The notes beneath the pieces are model-generated. The model was not told the DNA's origin and ran no database searches. It saw only the letters and a program-made list of their open reading frames with translations. From Mercurialis annua (Eukaryota > Streptophyta > Magnoliopsida > Malpighiales > Euphorbiaceae), in NCBI RefSeq assembly GCF_937616625.2, contig NC_065570.1:42849665-42913664 (forward strand): DNA of 64,000 bases, in the 5' to 3' direction. Numbering within the stretch: the first letter of the stretch is position 1; the number at the start of each line of letters is the position of its first letter. Both the position numbers and the translations under genes were made by a program. Below are positions 34,098 through 43,032 of this stretch, in pieces.

Positions 34098-37000
34098 TTG
34101 AAGAAGATGACTTCTGAAAGAGTAAACCTGAAGGATCAAACGTCACAGAGAAAACGAAAAGCAACAGAACTCTCAACTCCTCCTCCAGTAACTTTTGACG
34201 GGGAGGACTTCGGGAGAATAGCTGAAGAGCACAACGAAGCTCTGGTAGTGGCCATGATCATCGAACACTGGAACGTTGAGAGAATCCTGATCGATGAAGG
34301 AAGCGCAATAAACCTAATAACAAGAAAGGCCTACGAAAGCCTAGGAGGAGACCTAGCGGAACTAAAAAGAAATGCCACGCCTGTGGTAGGATTTGGGGGC
34401 TTGCCAATTAAGCCCAACGGAACAATTACCCTCGACGTCAAGCTAGGAAGGACAAGGAAAAGCGAGGAATTACCTACACGGTTTAGCGTCGTAGAAATCG
34501 ACCTGCCATACAACGCAATACTGGGGAGACCATTCCTCCACGACTCAGCTGCCGTGACAAGCATAAAGGCACTAACCATGAAGATACCGACGAAACAAGG
34601 AATTATCACGATACAAGGAAACCGAGCCGAGGCGAAAAAGTGCTACGAGCAAGCAATAAAAGAATCAGGCGAAGCAATGGCAATAGAAGAAATCCTTAAT
34701 CACGACATCGAAGAAAAAGAAACAGCACCAGAAGGCGAAACAAAGAAACTCCAACTCGACAAGGAGAAAAGAGTAAATCTCGGCGCAAACATGAACCCAA
34801 AGATCGAAAGCGAAATCACGGCCATGCTGAAAAACAACGTCAAAACCTTCGCTGCTAACGCATCAGAAATAGTCGGAATAGACCCCCAAGTCATTACTCA
34901 TGATCTAAATGTAGCAGAAGCGGCGAACCCAGTGAAGCAAAAGAAAAGGAAGTTCTCGGAAGAAAAACAGAAAATAATCGCTGAAGAAGTAGAAAAACTG
35001 GAGAAAGCAGGATTCATACGAGAAGTCCACTACCCCGAATGGGTAGCTAACGTAGTTATCGTAAAGAAAGCCAACGGAAAAAATAGAATGTGTGTGGATT
35101 ACACCGATCTAAACAAAGCGTGTCCTAAAGATAGCTACCCTCTCCCAGATATCGATCAACTCGTGGACTCTACTGCTGGACACGCGATGTATAGCCTAGC
35201 CGACGCAGCTCAAGGCTACCACCAAATTCAGATGAAGGAGCAAGACCAGGAAAAGACTTCATTCATCACAGAGGGAGGAACTTACTGCTACACGGCAATG
35301 CCTTTCGGCTTGAAAAATGCTGGAGCAACATACCAAAGACTTATGAATTTCATGTTCAAAGACGAGATAGGAAAACGAGTCCAGGTGTATGTAGACGACC
35401 TGATCATCAAGAGCGAGAAGGAAGAAACCCATGCAAAAGATCTTGAAGAAACATTCAACATACTGAATAAGTTTGGAATGAAGCTGAACCCTGACAAATG
35501 CACGTTCGGCGTACAAGGCGGGAAATTCTTGGGATTTATGATATCTCAAAGAGGAATAGAGGCGAACCCCGAAAAGATCAAGGCAATCATGGACATGAAG
35601 GCACCAAAAAGCATAAATGAAGTTCAAAAACTCAACGGGCGAATCACAGCACTCGGTAGATTCATGTCTTGCTCAGCAAAAAGATGCTTGCCTTTCTTCA
35701 AAGCCCTCAAAGGAACACAAAAATTTGAATGGAATGAAGACTGCGAGAACGCTTTTGAAGAAATAAAGAAGTTCCTTGTTACCCCTCCATTGTTAAGCAG
35801 ACCGCTGAAAGGGGAGACACTATACCTATACATCAGCACCACGCACGAGACCATCGGGACAGTGCTGGTAAGGGAAGAAGATAACGAGATGAAGCCAATC
35901 TACTACATTTGTCGAGTCCTGAAGGGCGCGGAGACACGATACCCCGAGATCGAAAAAATGGCACTTGCCGTATTGACCACAGCTAAAAAGCTGAGATACT
36001 ACTTCCAAAGTCACAACGTTGTGGTAAGAACAAATCAACCATTGCGAAAGGCGATCCAACGACCAGAAACTTCCGGAAGATTAGTCCACTGGTCCATCCA
36101 ACTCAGCGAACACGACATAAGATACGAACCTCGTCCGACTCTAAAAGCACAAGCTTTGGCGGACTTCGTAGCAGAAATAACTCCAACCGAGACTGGCCAA
36201 CCCAAACCAGCCTTGGTATGGGAACTCCACGTAGATGGAGCGTCGAATGAAAAAGGAGCTGGAGCAGGAGCCATCCTCAGAGGACCCGAAAAAATCAGAA
36301 TCGAATATGGAGTAAACATCCAATTCGCCGCCAGCAACAATGTAGCTGAGTATGAAGCCCTAATCGCAGGCCTCGGCCTCGCATTAGAAATAAGAACGGA
36401 AATCCTAAAGATCTATAGCGACTCCCAGCTGGTGGTAAATCAGGTCAAGGGAGAATATCAAGCCAAAGAAACAGGGATGATCGAATACCTGAGTCAAGTC
36501 AAAACACAGCTCCAACAGCTGGAAGCACAAGGAGGACAATGGGAAATCATTCAAATCCCGAGAGAGGAAAACACCGAAGCCGACGCCATCGCCAAATCAG
36601 CGTCAGAACTCGGAGATCTATTCGCTAAAATGCAGTTAAAGGAAATTCTCGAATCGCCAAGCACCAGAGAAACAGAAGTCATGGCAATCGAGGAGGCCGA
36701 CTCCTGGATGACTCCACTGATCAAATATCTAGACTGCGGCGAGTTACCAACAGACAAAGTCGAATCCATTCGCACCATCAGAAAATCTGCCAACTACTCT
36801 TTTCACAATGGAGTTCTTTACCGAACCTCATTAACTCATCCATGGTCTAGGTGCGTCTCGCCTCAGACAGGAGAATCCATCTTAAAGGAAATCCACGAAG
36901 GAATATGCGGCGCGCACGAAGGAGCAGTCACCATAGCAAGAAAAACAATACTCCAGGGATACTACTGGCCGACCATCAAAGAAGACGCAAAAGCATTAGT

Positions 37001-37940
37001 CAAGAAATGTGATAAATGCCAAAGACACGACAACATCAGTCGTGTGCCAGCAGTGCCTCAAGGATCAATGGAAAGCCCATGGCCGTTCGCCACTTGGGGG
37101 ATTGACATAGTTGGACCGTTCGAAACGGGAAAACATCAAGTGAAATTCCTAATCGTCGCAATAGAGCACTTCACAAAATGGGTAAAGGTAGCGCCTGTCG
37201 CAACCATCACCGCAGCCAAAGTAGAGGAATTCTTCAAGAACGAAGTAATATGCCGATTCGGCATACCCCACACTGTAATAGCAGACAACGGCAAACAATT
37301 CAATTGCAAGCGGTTCAAGGCATTTTGCAAAGGACTAATGATCAATTTGAAATTTACTTCGGTGGCGCACCCTCAGACAAACGGAATGACAGAAGTCACC
37401 AACCGAACCATAGCACAAGGAATAAAAAAGAGACTTTCTCAGTATAAGGAGAACTGGGCAGAAGAATTATACAGCGTCCTATGGGCATACAGAACAACTC
37501 CTAGAAAAGGAACTGGCGAAACACCTTTCAGGCTCGCCTACGGTACTGAAGCAGTAATTCCAGTAGAAATTGGAATACCCAGCATCAGAGTAAACTATCT
37601 AGAAGAAGAAACTAACGAGGCTAGAACAAGGCTATGTCTAGACCTACTAGAGGAAAGAAGGGATGAAGCGGCAACCCGAGCCGCTACATACAAGAAGCAA
37701 GCTGCAAGATACCATAACAAAAGAATGAATTTTAGAGAATTTCAAAGAGGCGATCTGGTCTTACGAAACGCGGAAGTTGGCAGAGGAAACGCAGGAGTGA
37801 AGAAAATGCAGGCTAATTGGGAAGGCCCCTATATTATAGAAGAAGCTACTGGCAAAGGCACATATAGACTAAAGACAATAACTGGATCCATGGTACCCAG
37901 ATATTGGAATATAGAGCACCTGAGAAAGTATTATCAATAG
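34098..37940 (+). CDS. pol: Tat/Gypsy pol polyprotein, gag-less
   Basis: 1,280 aa in one open frame. Approximate order: about 30 residues of unclear origin, a lead-in typical of the segment before protease (PPVTFDGEDF), protease (RILIDEGSAINLI) and reverse transcriptase (LADAAQGYHQI, MPFGLKNAGATYQR, YVDDLIIKS). Then come the usual RNase H (about 575-690), a second archaeal-type RNase H (about 705-840; LHVDGASNEKGAGAG, IYSDSQLVV), and integrase with an HHCC finger (KKCDKCQRH) and core (WGIDIVGPF, IADNGKQF, NGMTEV). No capsid or zinc-knuckle region precedes protease. With no stops or frameshifts it could still be expressed, but particle assembly would need gag from another element. Confidence 0.94.
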   Translation: MKKMTSERVNLKDQTSQRKRKATELSTPPPVTFDGEDFGRIAEEHNEALVVAMIIEHWNVERILIDEGSAINLITRKAYESLGGDLAELKRNATPVVGFGGLPIKPNGTITLDVKLGRTRKSEELPTRFSVVEIDLPYNAILGRPFLHDSAAVTSIKALTMKIPTKQGIITIQGNRAEAKKCYEQAIKESGEAMAIEEILNHDIEEKETAPEGETKKLQLDKEKRVNLGANMNPKIESEITAMLKNNVKTFAANASEIVGIDPQVITHDLNVAEAANPVKQKKRKFSEEKQKIIAEEVEKLEKAGFIREVHYPEWVANVVIVKKANGKNRMCVDYTDLNKACPKDSYPLPDIDQLVDSTAGHAMYSLADAAQGYHQIQMKEQDQEKTSFITEGGTYCYTAMPFGLKNAGATYQRLMNFMFKDEIGKRVQVYVDDLIIKSEKEETHAKDLEETFNILNKFGMKLNPDKCTFGVQGGKFLGFMISQRGIEANPEKIKAIMDMKAPKSINEVQKLNGRITALGRFMSCSAKRCLPFFKALKGTQKFEWNEDCENAFEEIKKFLVTPPLLSRPLKGETLYLYISTTHETIGTVLVREEDNEMKPIYYICRVLKGAETRYPEIEKMALAVLTTAKKLRYYFQSHNVVVRTNQPLRKAIQRPETSGRLVHWSIQLSEHDIRYEPRPTLKAQALADFVAEITPTETGQPKPALVWELHVDGASNEKGAGAGAILRGPEKIRIEYGVNIQFAASNNVAEYEALIAGLGLALEIRTEILKIYSDSQLVVNQVKGEYQAKETGMIEYLSQVKTQLQQLEAQGGQWEIIQIPREENTEADAIAKSASELGDLFAKMQLKEILESPSTRETEVMAIEEADSWMTPLIKYLDCGELPTDKVESIRTIRKSANYSFHNGVLYRTSLTHPWSRCVSPQTGESILKEIHEGICGAHEGAVTIARKTILQGYYWPTIKEDAKALVKKCDKCQRHDNISRVPAVPQGSMESPWPFATWGIDIVGPFETGKHQVKFLIVAIEHFTKWVKVAPVATITAAKVEEFFKNEVICRFGIPHTVIADNGKQFNCKRFKAFCKGLMINLKFTSVAHPQTNGMTEVTNRTIAQGIKKRLSQYKENWAEELYSVLWAYRTTPRKGTGETPFRLAYGTEAVIPVEIGIPSIRVNYLEEETNEARTRLCLDLLEERRDEAATRAATYKKQAARYHNKRMNFREFQRGDLVLRNAEVGRGNAGVKKMQANWEGPYIIEEATGKGTYRLKTITGSMVPRYWNIEHLRKYYQ

Positions 37941-38336
37941 ATTAATTCATGGCATGTACTTATTTCCATTTTTGAAATAAAAAGGCGATTTGGCGATAAG
38001 AAGCAAAATTTTATAGGCTCGCTCGAGACCTAATAAATACAATTTAACAAGAGTCGTTTGAATCTTAGTTAAAAAATAATTTAGACTCGTCCGAGTCAAA
38101 TAAATAAAAGGATCCATTCGGACCTACAAATAAATTACACCAGCAGAAGTTTAGATTAACTTCTCAAAATAACAAACGAGTTTAGATTTACTCTACAACT
38201 AAAGAAAAGCAATGGTCAAAAGATCATTATATTCACAGAAGCAAAATTACAAAGGATCCGCCCACGATCCAATACAAAAAAAGGCGAAAGCAAAAAATAC
38301 TAAAAAGCAAAAAATACAAAAAGGAGAAAATAAAAA
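37941..38336 (+). other. Spacer between Tat pol and antisense gene
   Basis: No ORF recognised. It lies 3' of two convergent genes and presumably carries both transcript ends. GAATTTAGA-like and CGAGACC-like segments recur weakly. Confidence 0.5.
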
Positions 38337-40145
38337 CTAAGCCTTATTCAAAGCGTCTTGCTTCTGCTTATCAAGCTTCGCCTTCACCTCCTTCGCCAAA
38401 GAAGCAGGATCCAACTGATTGACTCCAGAAAGATCGACGCCAGGATTCTGCTCCCGCAGCTTTGCCCCGATCGCCAACCGGTATTGAGTCATGACTTGGG
38501 AATAAAAGCTCCCAGAGTCACCCAATCGCCGGCGGAGACGCCCCTCTTCTTTCTTCAGATCATCCCTCTCCTTAGTGAGAGCACCTGAAGAAGACTGTAG
38601 AGACTCGACTTCCTCGGACAAAGTTCGAACCCGAGCCTCTAAAGCGGAAATCTCCCGAGTCTTGGTAGATACGGAGGACCTCAGCTGTTGGATCAGACCA
38701 GTCGCCTCGCCAGCCTCCTCCTCCATCTTTTGTTTCTCGGAGAGCCAGGATTCGGAATCTCTCTGGAGCTTCTTCAATTGATCCACCGCATCCCTTCGGC
38801 GGCGCTCCAAAACAGCGATGGACTGGACCACCTGCGAAAGAAAACAACAAATAAGAAAAAAAAAAAAAAAAAAAAAGGAGAAGCAAATCATAATATAAAA
38901 AAGAAAGAAGCATACCGAAAAACCGCCAAGACAGGCGAACTCAGCCAAACTATCGCCATGTTCGCGATCAATGGACTCAATGTCCTCTTTTATCATAATA
39001 TTCTCCATGCAAGCATGAAGAATGGCGACGTTTGAAAGACGAGGCGGATTTTGTGCGTCCGCCCAAGCAGCAAACCGAGGTGCCTCCTCAATAGACACCC
39101 CAGAAGATTTCTTCTTCTTGGGACGCTTGGTAGAAGCTCCAGCCTGGTCCTCAGCAGGACGCTTCTGGCCGGCAGTAGGCAACCCCTTCAGAGAAGGACC
39201 TGACTCCTTCGAAGGAAGCAGAGGCGACTCGGAAGTCGCAGCAGGAACTTGATCGCCAGAAGCAGGATCAAGATCAGGATTCACCGAATCAGGCGTCGGA
39301 TTCGGCACGACGATTGTAGAGGGATTAGGAACGCCGCTAGTCACCTCGCCCATATCTACAGTCATATCGACATGAAAATTATCAAGCAAATGTTCAAGAG
39401 AAGTCGACATCCTACAAAACAAAACATAACAACAAAAGATTAGAAAAATACCTTCTAAAGGAAGACCCGCCAAAAGTATTTCACGGCGACTCAAATATCG
39501 TTCTAAAAGAACGCTGTACTTGGGCTTATCAAGACGACAATCCGACAACAAAGACAAGGCGAAGTCCCTCTCCCCATCAGCCAGGTCAGGTACATCAGTA
39601 AGCGAAACTTTACTAGAAGTAAAACTCCGCGAAAAAGAAGAAAAAGAAGAATGTTGAACCAAGAAAAACTTAGGGGTCCAACCTTTCAAAGAAGATGGAA
39701 GACTAAAAAGAGACCGATTCGGTCGACCACCCGCAAAAATAAATTCCTCACCCTTTCGGCGGGAGAAAACATAAAAATAATGGAAAAGAGCAAGCGAAGG
39801 CTCCTGCATCCGAACCCTACACGATTCCATAAAAGAACAAAGAAGGCGAATCGCGTTCGGATGAAGTTGACCTAAAGGAACACCCAAATTATGACAGACC
39901 TCTACAATTAAAGACTCTAAGGGAAACCTAAGACCCGCTAAAAGCTGTTCATGAAAAACAACTATCTTGGAAGGCGAATCGGTACTATGATTCGCCCGAT
40001 ACGATTTTGCCGGTCTCAAAATAACGTATGACTCAGGAAAATTAAATTCCTCGGCATAACCAAGTATCTGCTCTCTTGACAAGGAGCTCCGGGTATATTC
40101 TAGCTCGTCACGAGCACCCTTCGCCCCCTCAGTTACTTCTGACAT
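38337..40145 (-). CDS. Antisense ORF of Tat element (Transposase_28 / 'putative gypsy type transposon' family)
   Basis: This gene runs opposite to pol in the 3' part of the element. The N-terminal half matches the plant 'putative gypsy type transposon' family (FNFPESYVILRP, VVFHEQLLAGLRFPL, LGVPLGQLHPNA, KGWTPKFFLV). A Pro/Ser-rich linker with a basic KRPKKKK patch and a long C-terminal coiled coil (about 455-560) follow. The frame is open throughout. It crosses an 84-bp GT-AG intron at 38832-38915; that segment reads as a false membrane stretch of Phe. A second, 40-bp intron-like segment (39412-39451) precedes another ATG (MSTSLEHL). ATG 40145 (MSEVTEG) is preferred to 40175. The role of these antisense proteins is unknown. 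Confidence 0.82.
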   Translation of the reverse strand: MSEVTEGAKGARDELEYTRSSLSREQILGYAEEFNFPESYVILRPAKSYRANHSTDSPSKIVVFHEQLLAGLRFPLESLIVEVCHNLGVPLGQLHPNAIRLLCSFMESCRVRMQEPSLALFHYFYVFSRRKGEEFIFAGGRPNRSLFSLPSSLKGWTPKFFLVQHSSFSSFSRSFTSSKVSLTDVPDLADGERDFALSLLSDCRLDKPKYSVLLERYLSRREILLAGLPLEGIFLIFCCYVLFCRMSTSLEHLLDNFHVDMTVDMGEVTSGVPNPSTIVVPNPTPDSVNPDLDPASGDQVPAATSESPLLPSKESGPSLKGLPTAGQKRPAEDQAGASTKRPKKKKSSGVSIEEAPRFAAWADAQNPPRLSNVAILHACMENIMIKEDIESIDREHGDSLAEFACLGGFSVCFFLFYIMICFSFFFFFFFLICCFLSQVVQSIAVLERRRRDAVDQLKKLQRDSESWLSEKQKMEEEAGEATGLIQQLRSSVSTKTREISALEARVRTLSEEVESLQSSSGALTKERDDLKKEEGRLRRRLGDSGSFYSQVMTQYRLAIGAKLREQNPGVDLSGVNQLDPASLAKEVKAKLDKQKQDALNKA

Positions 40146-40480
40146 TTTAAAAAATTTAAAATGGGGGGGAAACACGGAGTGATGATGAAATTAAAATCCT
40201 AAAAGATCAAAAGAAAGAAAAAGACGAAGAACAAGAAGAACAAGAAGAACAAGAGGAATAAAATCAAAACTGCAAACTACCAAGAAATTAAATTAGTGAA
40301 AAGGTAAAATACCTCGCAAGCAAATACGCAGGATCGAAAGAAAGATAAGGAGCAACTTGAAAACGAGGAATCTTGAAAGCAGAAGAAGGAAACCCACAGA
40401 AAGCTTGAAGAAATCGAAAATTTAGCAGTTGCAGAAAAAGCAGAGATTGAAGAAGAAGGAAAATGTAACAAAATGAACAA

Positions 40481-40489
40481 TTATATATA
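40481..40489 (-). promoter_or_regulatory. Possible TATA box for antisense gene
   Basis: TATATATAA on the minus strand, about 340 bp before the antisense start codon. A 5' leader intron may lie between (a GAGGTATTTT donor near 40310). Inferred from position. Confidence 0.4.
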
Positions 40490-40762
40490 GCATGAACCAA
40501 AGAAACTGAAAAGACGAGATCCCATAATTACAAATAAGGACCAACTAATAGCGCATGAAGACACTTGTCCTTCATCCGGTCATAACCCTCTACTGATAAA
40601 CAACACGTGGCAACGCAGAATCTTACTAAAGATGAAACGTCGCCCACAAACATATGAAACGACTCGCCCGGAATATAAAACGACTCGCCCGTATAAAAGA
40701 ACTCAGCTCCAAAAGAGCTAAAATCCACTAAGGCATAAATGCCAAACTACTTCAGCTCACTT

Positions 40763-40775
40763 GCGGGGGGGCTAA
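40763..40775 (+). promoter_or_regulatory. Polypurine tract of Tat element
   Basis: GCGGGGGGGCTAA directly before the 3' LTR. Confidence 0.8.
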
Positions 40776-41369
40776 TGATGGATACCGAATCCTACTGTAA
40801 GTATAATGGAGCCGAGTTGCAGGAGATCTACTCTCAGGTGACGCCGGACTCCCCCTGAAGACCGAAAAGGTATGAAGGAGATGCCGAATCTCTAAGATTC
40901 GGTAACACGCTAATAAAGACCGAATCCCACATGATCCGCCAAGAGCGTGTCAGGCCCGGGATTCGGGTAAACGACTAAATATGGAAATCTTGTCCTATTT
41001 GGACACAAACACTACATATGGAAGGATAAGCTCTACTTTAGGAAGATAAGACTATTTAGGAAGACGTTCCTAAATAGGACTCTTATCAGATTAAGGTAGA
41101 TCCCGACAAATCAGGAGAATCTCTACGATACGGCCGAATCCCTACAAAGTAGGATTCACCTGCCTAATACAACTCTACTAGGTATATTCGACTACTATAA
41201 AAGGAGCACGAGGTATGCCTAGAATCACAATTACATTCATATACTCAAAACGCTGCTCAAAGCTCTAGACTGACTTTAGCATCGGAGAGTTAATCGGACA
41301 ACCACCGTCCGGTTAGCTTCTACCCTGTTTTGCAGGTTCACTCACCGGTTCAGAAGGCAGACTCCATCA
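40776..41369 (+). repeat. 3' LTR of Tat element
   Basis: 594 bp, collinear with 33429-34022 with two substitutions. Confidence 0.96.
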
Positions 41370-41374
41370 ATTAC

Positions 41375-42530
41375 TTTTGTTCTTATAATTTGATTATTAT
41401 AAATATTGTCAAATAAAATAATTCAATATTTAATATTTTTGGTTTTTTTATATTAATATTTATTTATAAAAATATAAATTAACAATTGAAGAGCAACTAA
41501 AATAAAATTCAAATAAATTAAAATAAAAACAACCAAAGAGCATATCAATAAGCAACTAAACAACAACCGATAATCAACTAAAGAACAACCAATAATCAAC
41601 CAAAACGCAACCAAATAAACCAACGAGGTATTAAAAATCAACTAAAAATATAATATTTATACAACTAAAGATCAAGCAACCACAAAGCAACTAAAATGAT
41701 AACCATATCAATTAAAGAATACCTAAAAAGCTATTAAAAAATAATTAAAGAGTGACAAATAGCTATACTAAAAAGCAACTATAAAATAAAGAAATAACAA
41801 CAAAAATTATAATTAAAGTTAAATTTATTAGTAGACATTTTTTCACTTCTTTTAAAAGAAAAAAATGCATTCGAAAAATTATTTCTTTTAAAAGAAACTA
41901 ATATAAAAAATTGAACAATTAAAAAGTAGCTAGTAATGAACTAAAAATGATAATAATACTGAGAAGCTACTAAAGAATAATAAATTGAAAGATAAAAATT
42001 TATTTAAATAAAATTAATTTTTCTTTAAATAAGTAGTACATATCTTGAAAATATTTTTTATCTAATAAATTATATATTAAACTAAATTTATTTTTTTAAA
42101 AAAATAATGAAAAATAAAGGAGATTATATTATTGTCTAGAGAAAAATTAGATGAAAAGTGTCAATGTATAATAATTTAATAAATAATAATTAAATATTAA
42201 ATATTAAATAGAGAGAAGTTAAAATAATGACAAGTGTTCATATATAAACAATTAAACATTAAAAATAACAAGTGTCTTATAAATATTAATAAACTTATTA
42301 ATTATAATGAATCTATTACTAACATGTAAAGTTGAAAAAAAAAGGGTTGTAACAAAAAGAAAAAGCATGATAAAATGTCTTAATTGTGACTAGCGTAACA
42401 GGCCCAAGAATAAATAATGGAGTACATCTGCCAACTTAAATATGACAAAAGCGTATAAATGCCAAAAAATTATGTGCAGCGTATAAAAGTTATATGAGCT
42501 ACTTATTCAAGTATTTATGGAGAAAGCCCT
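41375..42530 (+). other. MULE 3' non-coding DNA right of Tat insertion
   Basis: Extremely AT-rich, with many AACTAAA and AATAAT runs. No gene seen. Confidence 0.6.
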
Positions 42531-42558
42531 TAATCCAGCTGTTTAATCAGCTGGATTA
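42531..42558. repeat. Hairpin at inner edge of MULE right terminal repeat
   Basis: TAATCCAGCTG/CAGCTGGATTA, an 11-bp stem with a 6-base loop, has no equivalent at the left end. Confidence 0.85.
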
Positions 42559-42711
42559 GCTGGCCCGCAAAGGCTCATTGCGGGCCAGATTTCTGCCCGT
42601 AATGGCTCTTTGGGGGCAGCGTGGGCTCCAGGCACAAAAATATAATTTTTGTGTTTTGGGGCACAAATCTAGAAATTCTAAATTAGGGAGGCACTTTTTT
42701 GTCAAAAACCC
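42555..42711 (-). repeat. Right terminal inverted repeat of MULE
   Basis: Inverse of 6163-6320, ending GTCAAAAACCC, followed by AAAATAAAA at 42712-42720. It keeps one good GGCCCGCAA/TTGCGGGCC hairpin and a mutated second one. Confidence 0.9.
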
Positions 42712-42720
42712 AAAATAAAA

Positions 42721-43032
42721 AAATATGTAAAAATGATGATTTAATACGAAATTAACTCTTTTTTAAAATAATCCGACACTCGAATCAACATAGAAAGATT
42801 TAATACACAGATTAAATTTTGATAAATAAAAAATAAAAAATATAATGGTATAAATAAGACAAGTGATCCCTAATTCTGTTCCAATTAATTTTAATTGAAG
42901 TTCTTATAACCAAAAATCTAGCGTTCGATTGGCCAAATTCCGTCACTCAACGGTAAACACCTTAACTATTAAGGAAATAATAAGGATGAGAAAAAAATGA
43001 TGTGGCGTGTTTTAGTATTTAAAAGAAAATAA
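42721..43032. other. Short host spacer, no gene seen
   Basis: About 310 bp between the MULE duplication and the Helitron. AT-rich, no motif recognised. Confidence 0.5.

Larger units (their letters stand above)
33429..41369 (+). mobile_element. Young Tat-lineage Ty3/Gypsy retrotransposon without gag
   Basis: 7,941 bp, with 594-bp LTRs differing at two positions by eye (near 33530 and 33600), a primer site, an uninterrupted pol with two RNase H domains, an antisense gene, a polypurine tract and an intact ATTAC duplication. The dual RNase H and the antisense ORF are marks of the Tat lineage. Gag is missing: pol starts 57 bp after the primer site. Two differences in 594 bp imply a recent insertion, of the order of 0.1-0.3 million years at commonly used plant rates. 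Confidence 0.94.
6163..42711 (+). mobile_element. MULE (Mutator-like element) expanded to 36.5 kb by nested insertions
   Basis: Terminal inverted repeats begin GGGTTTTTGACAAAAAAGTG on the left and match the reverse complement of the right end over about 157 bp, flanked by a perfect 9-bp duplication. Removing the CACTA (10074-30236) and Tat (33429-41369) insertions with their duplications leaves about 8.4 kb. Gene order is a MURA-type transposase, an unrecognised gene, and a gene related to the C-terminal part of plant mobile domain proteins, all on the plus strand. All three genes are damaged, so this copy cannot move itself. Confidence 0.93.

Noticed and set aside
38832..38915. Phe-rich membrane-like segment in the antisense protein
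   Set aside because: It is the translation of a T-rich 84-bp GT-AG intron that happens to be in frame.
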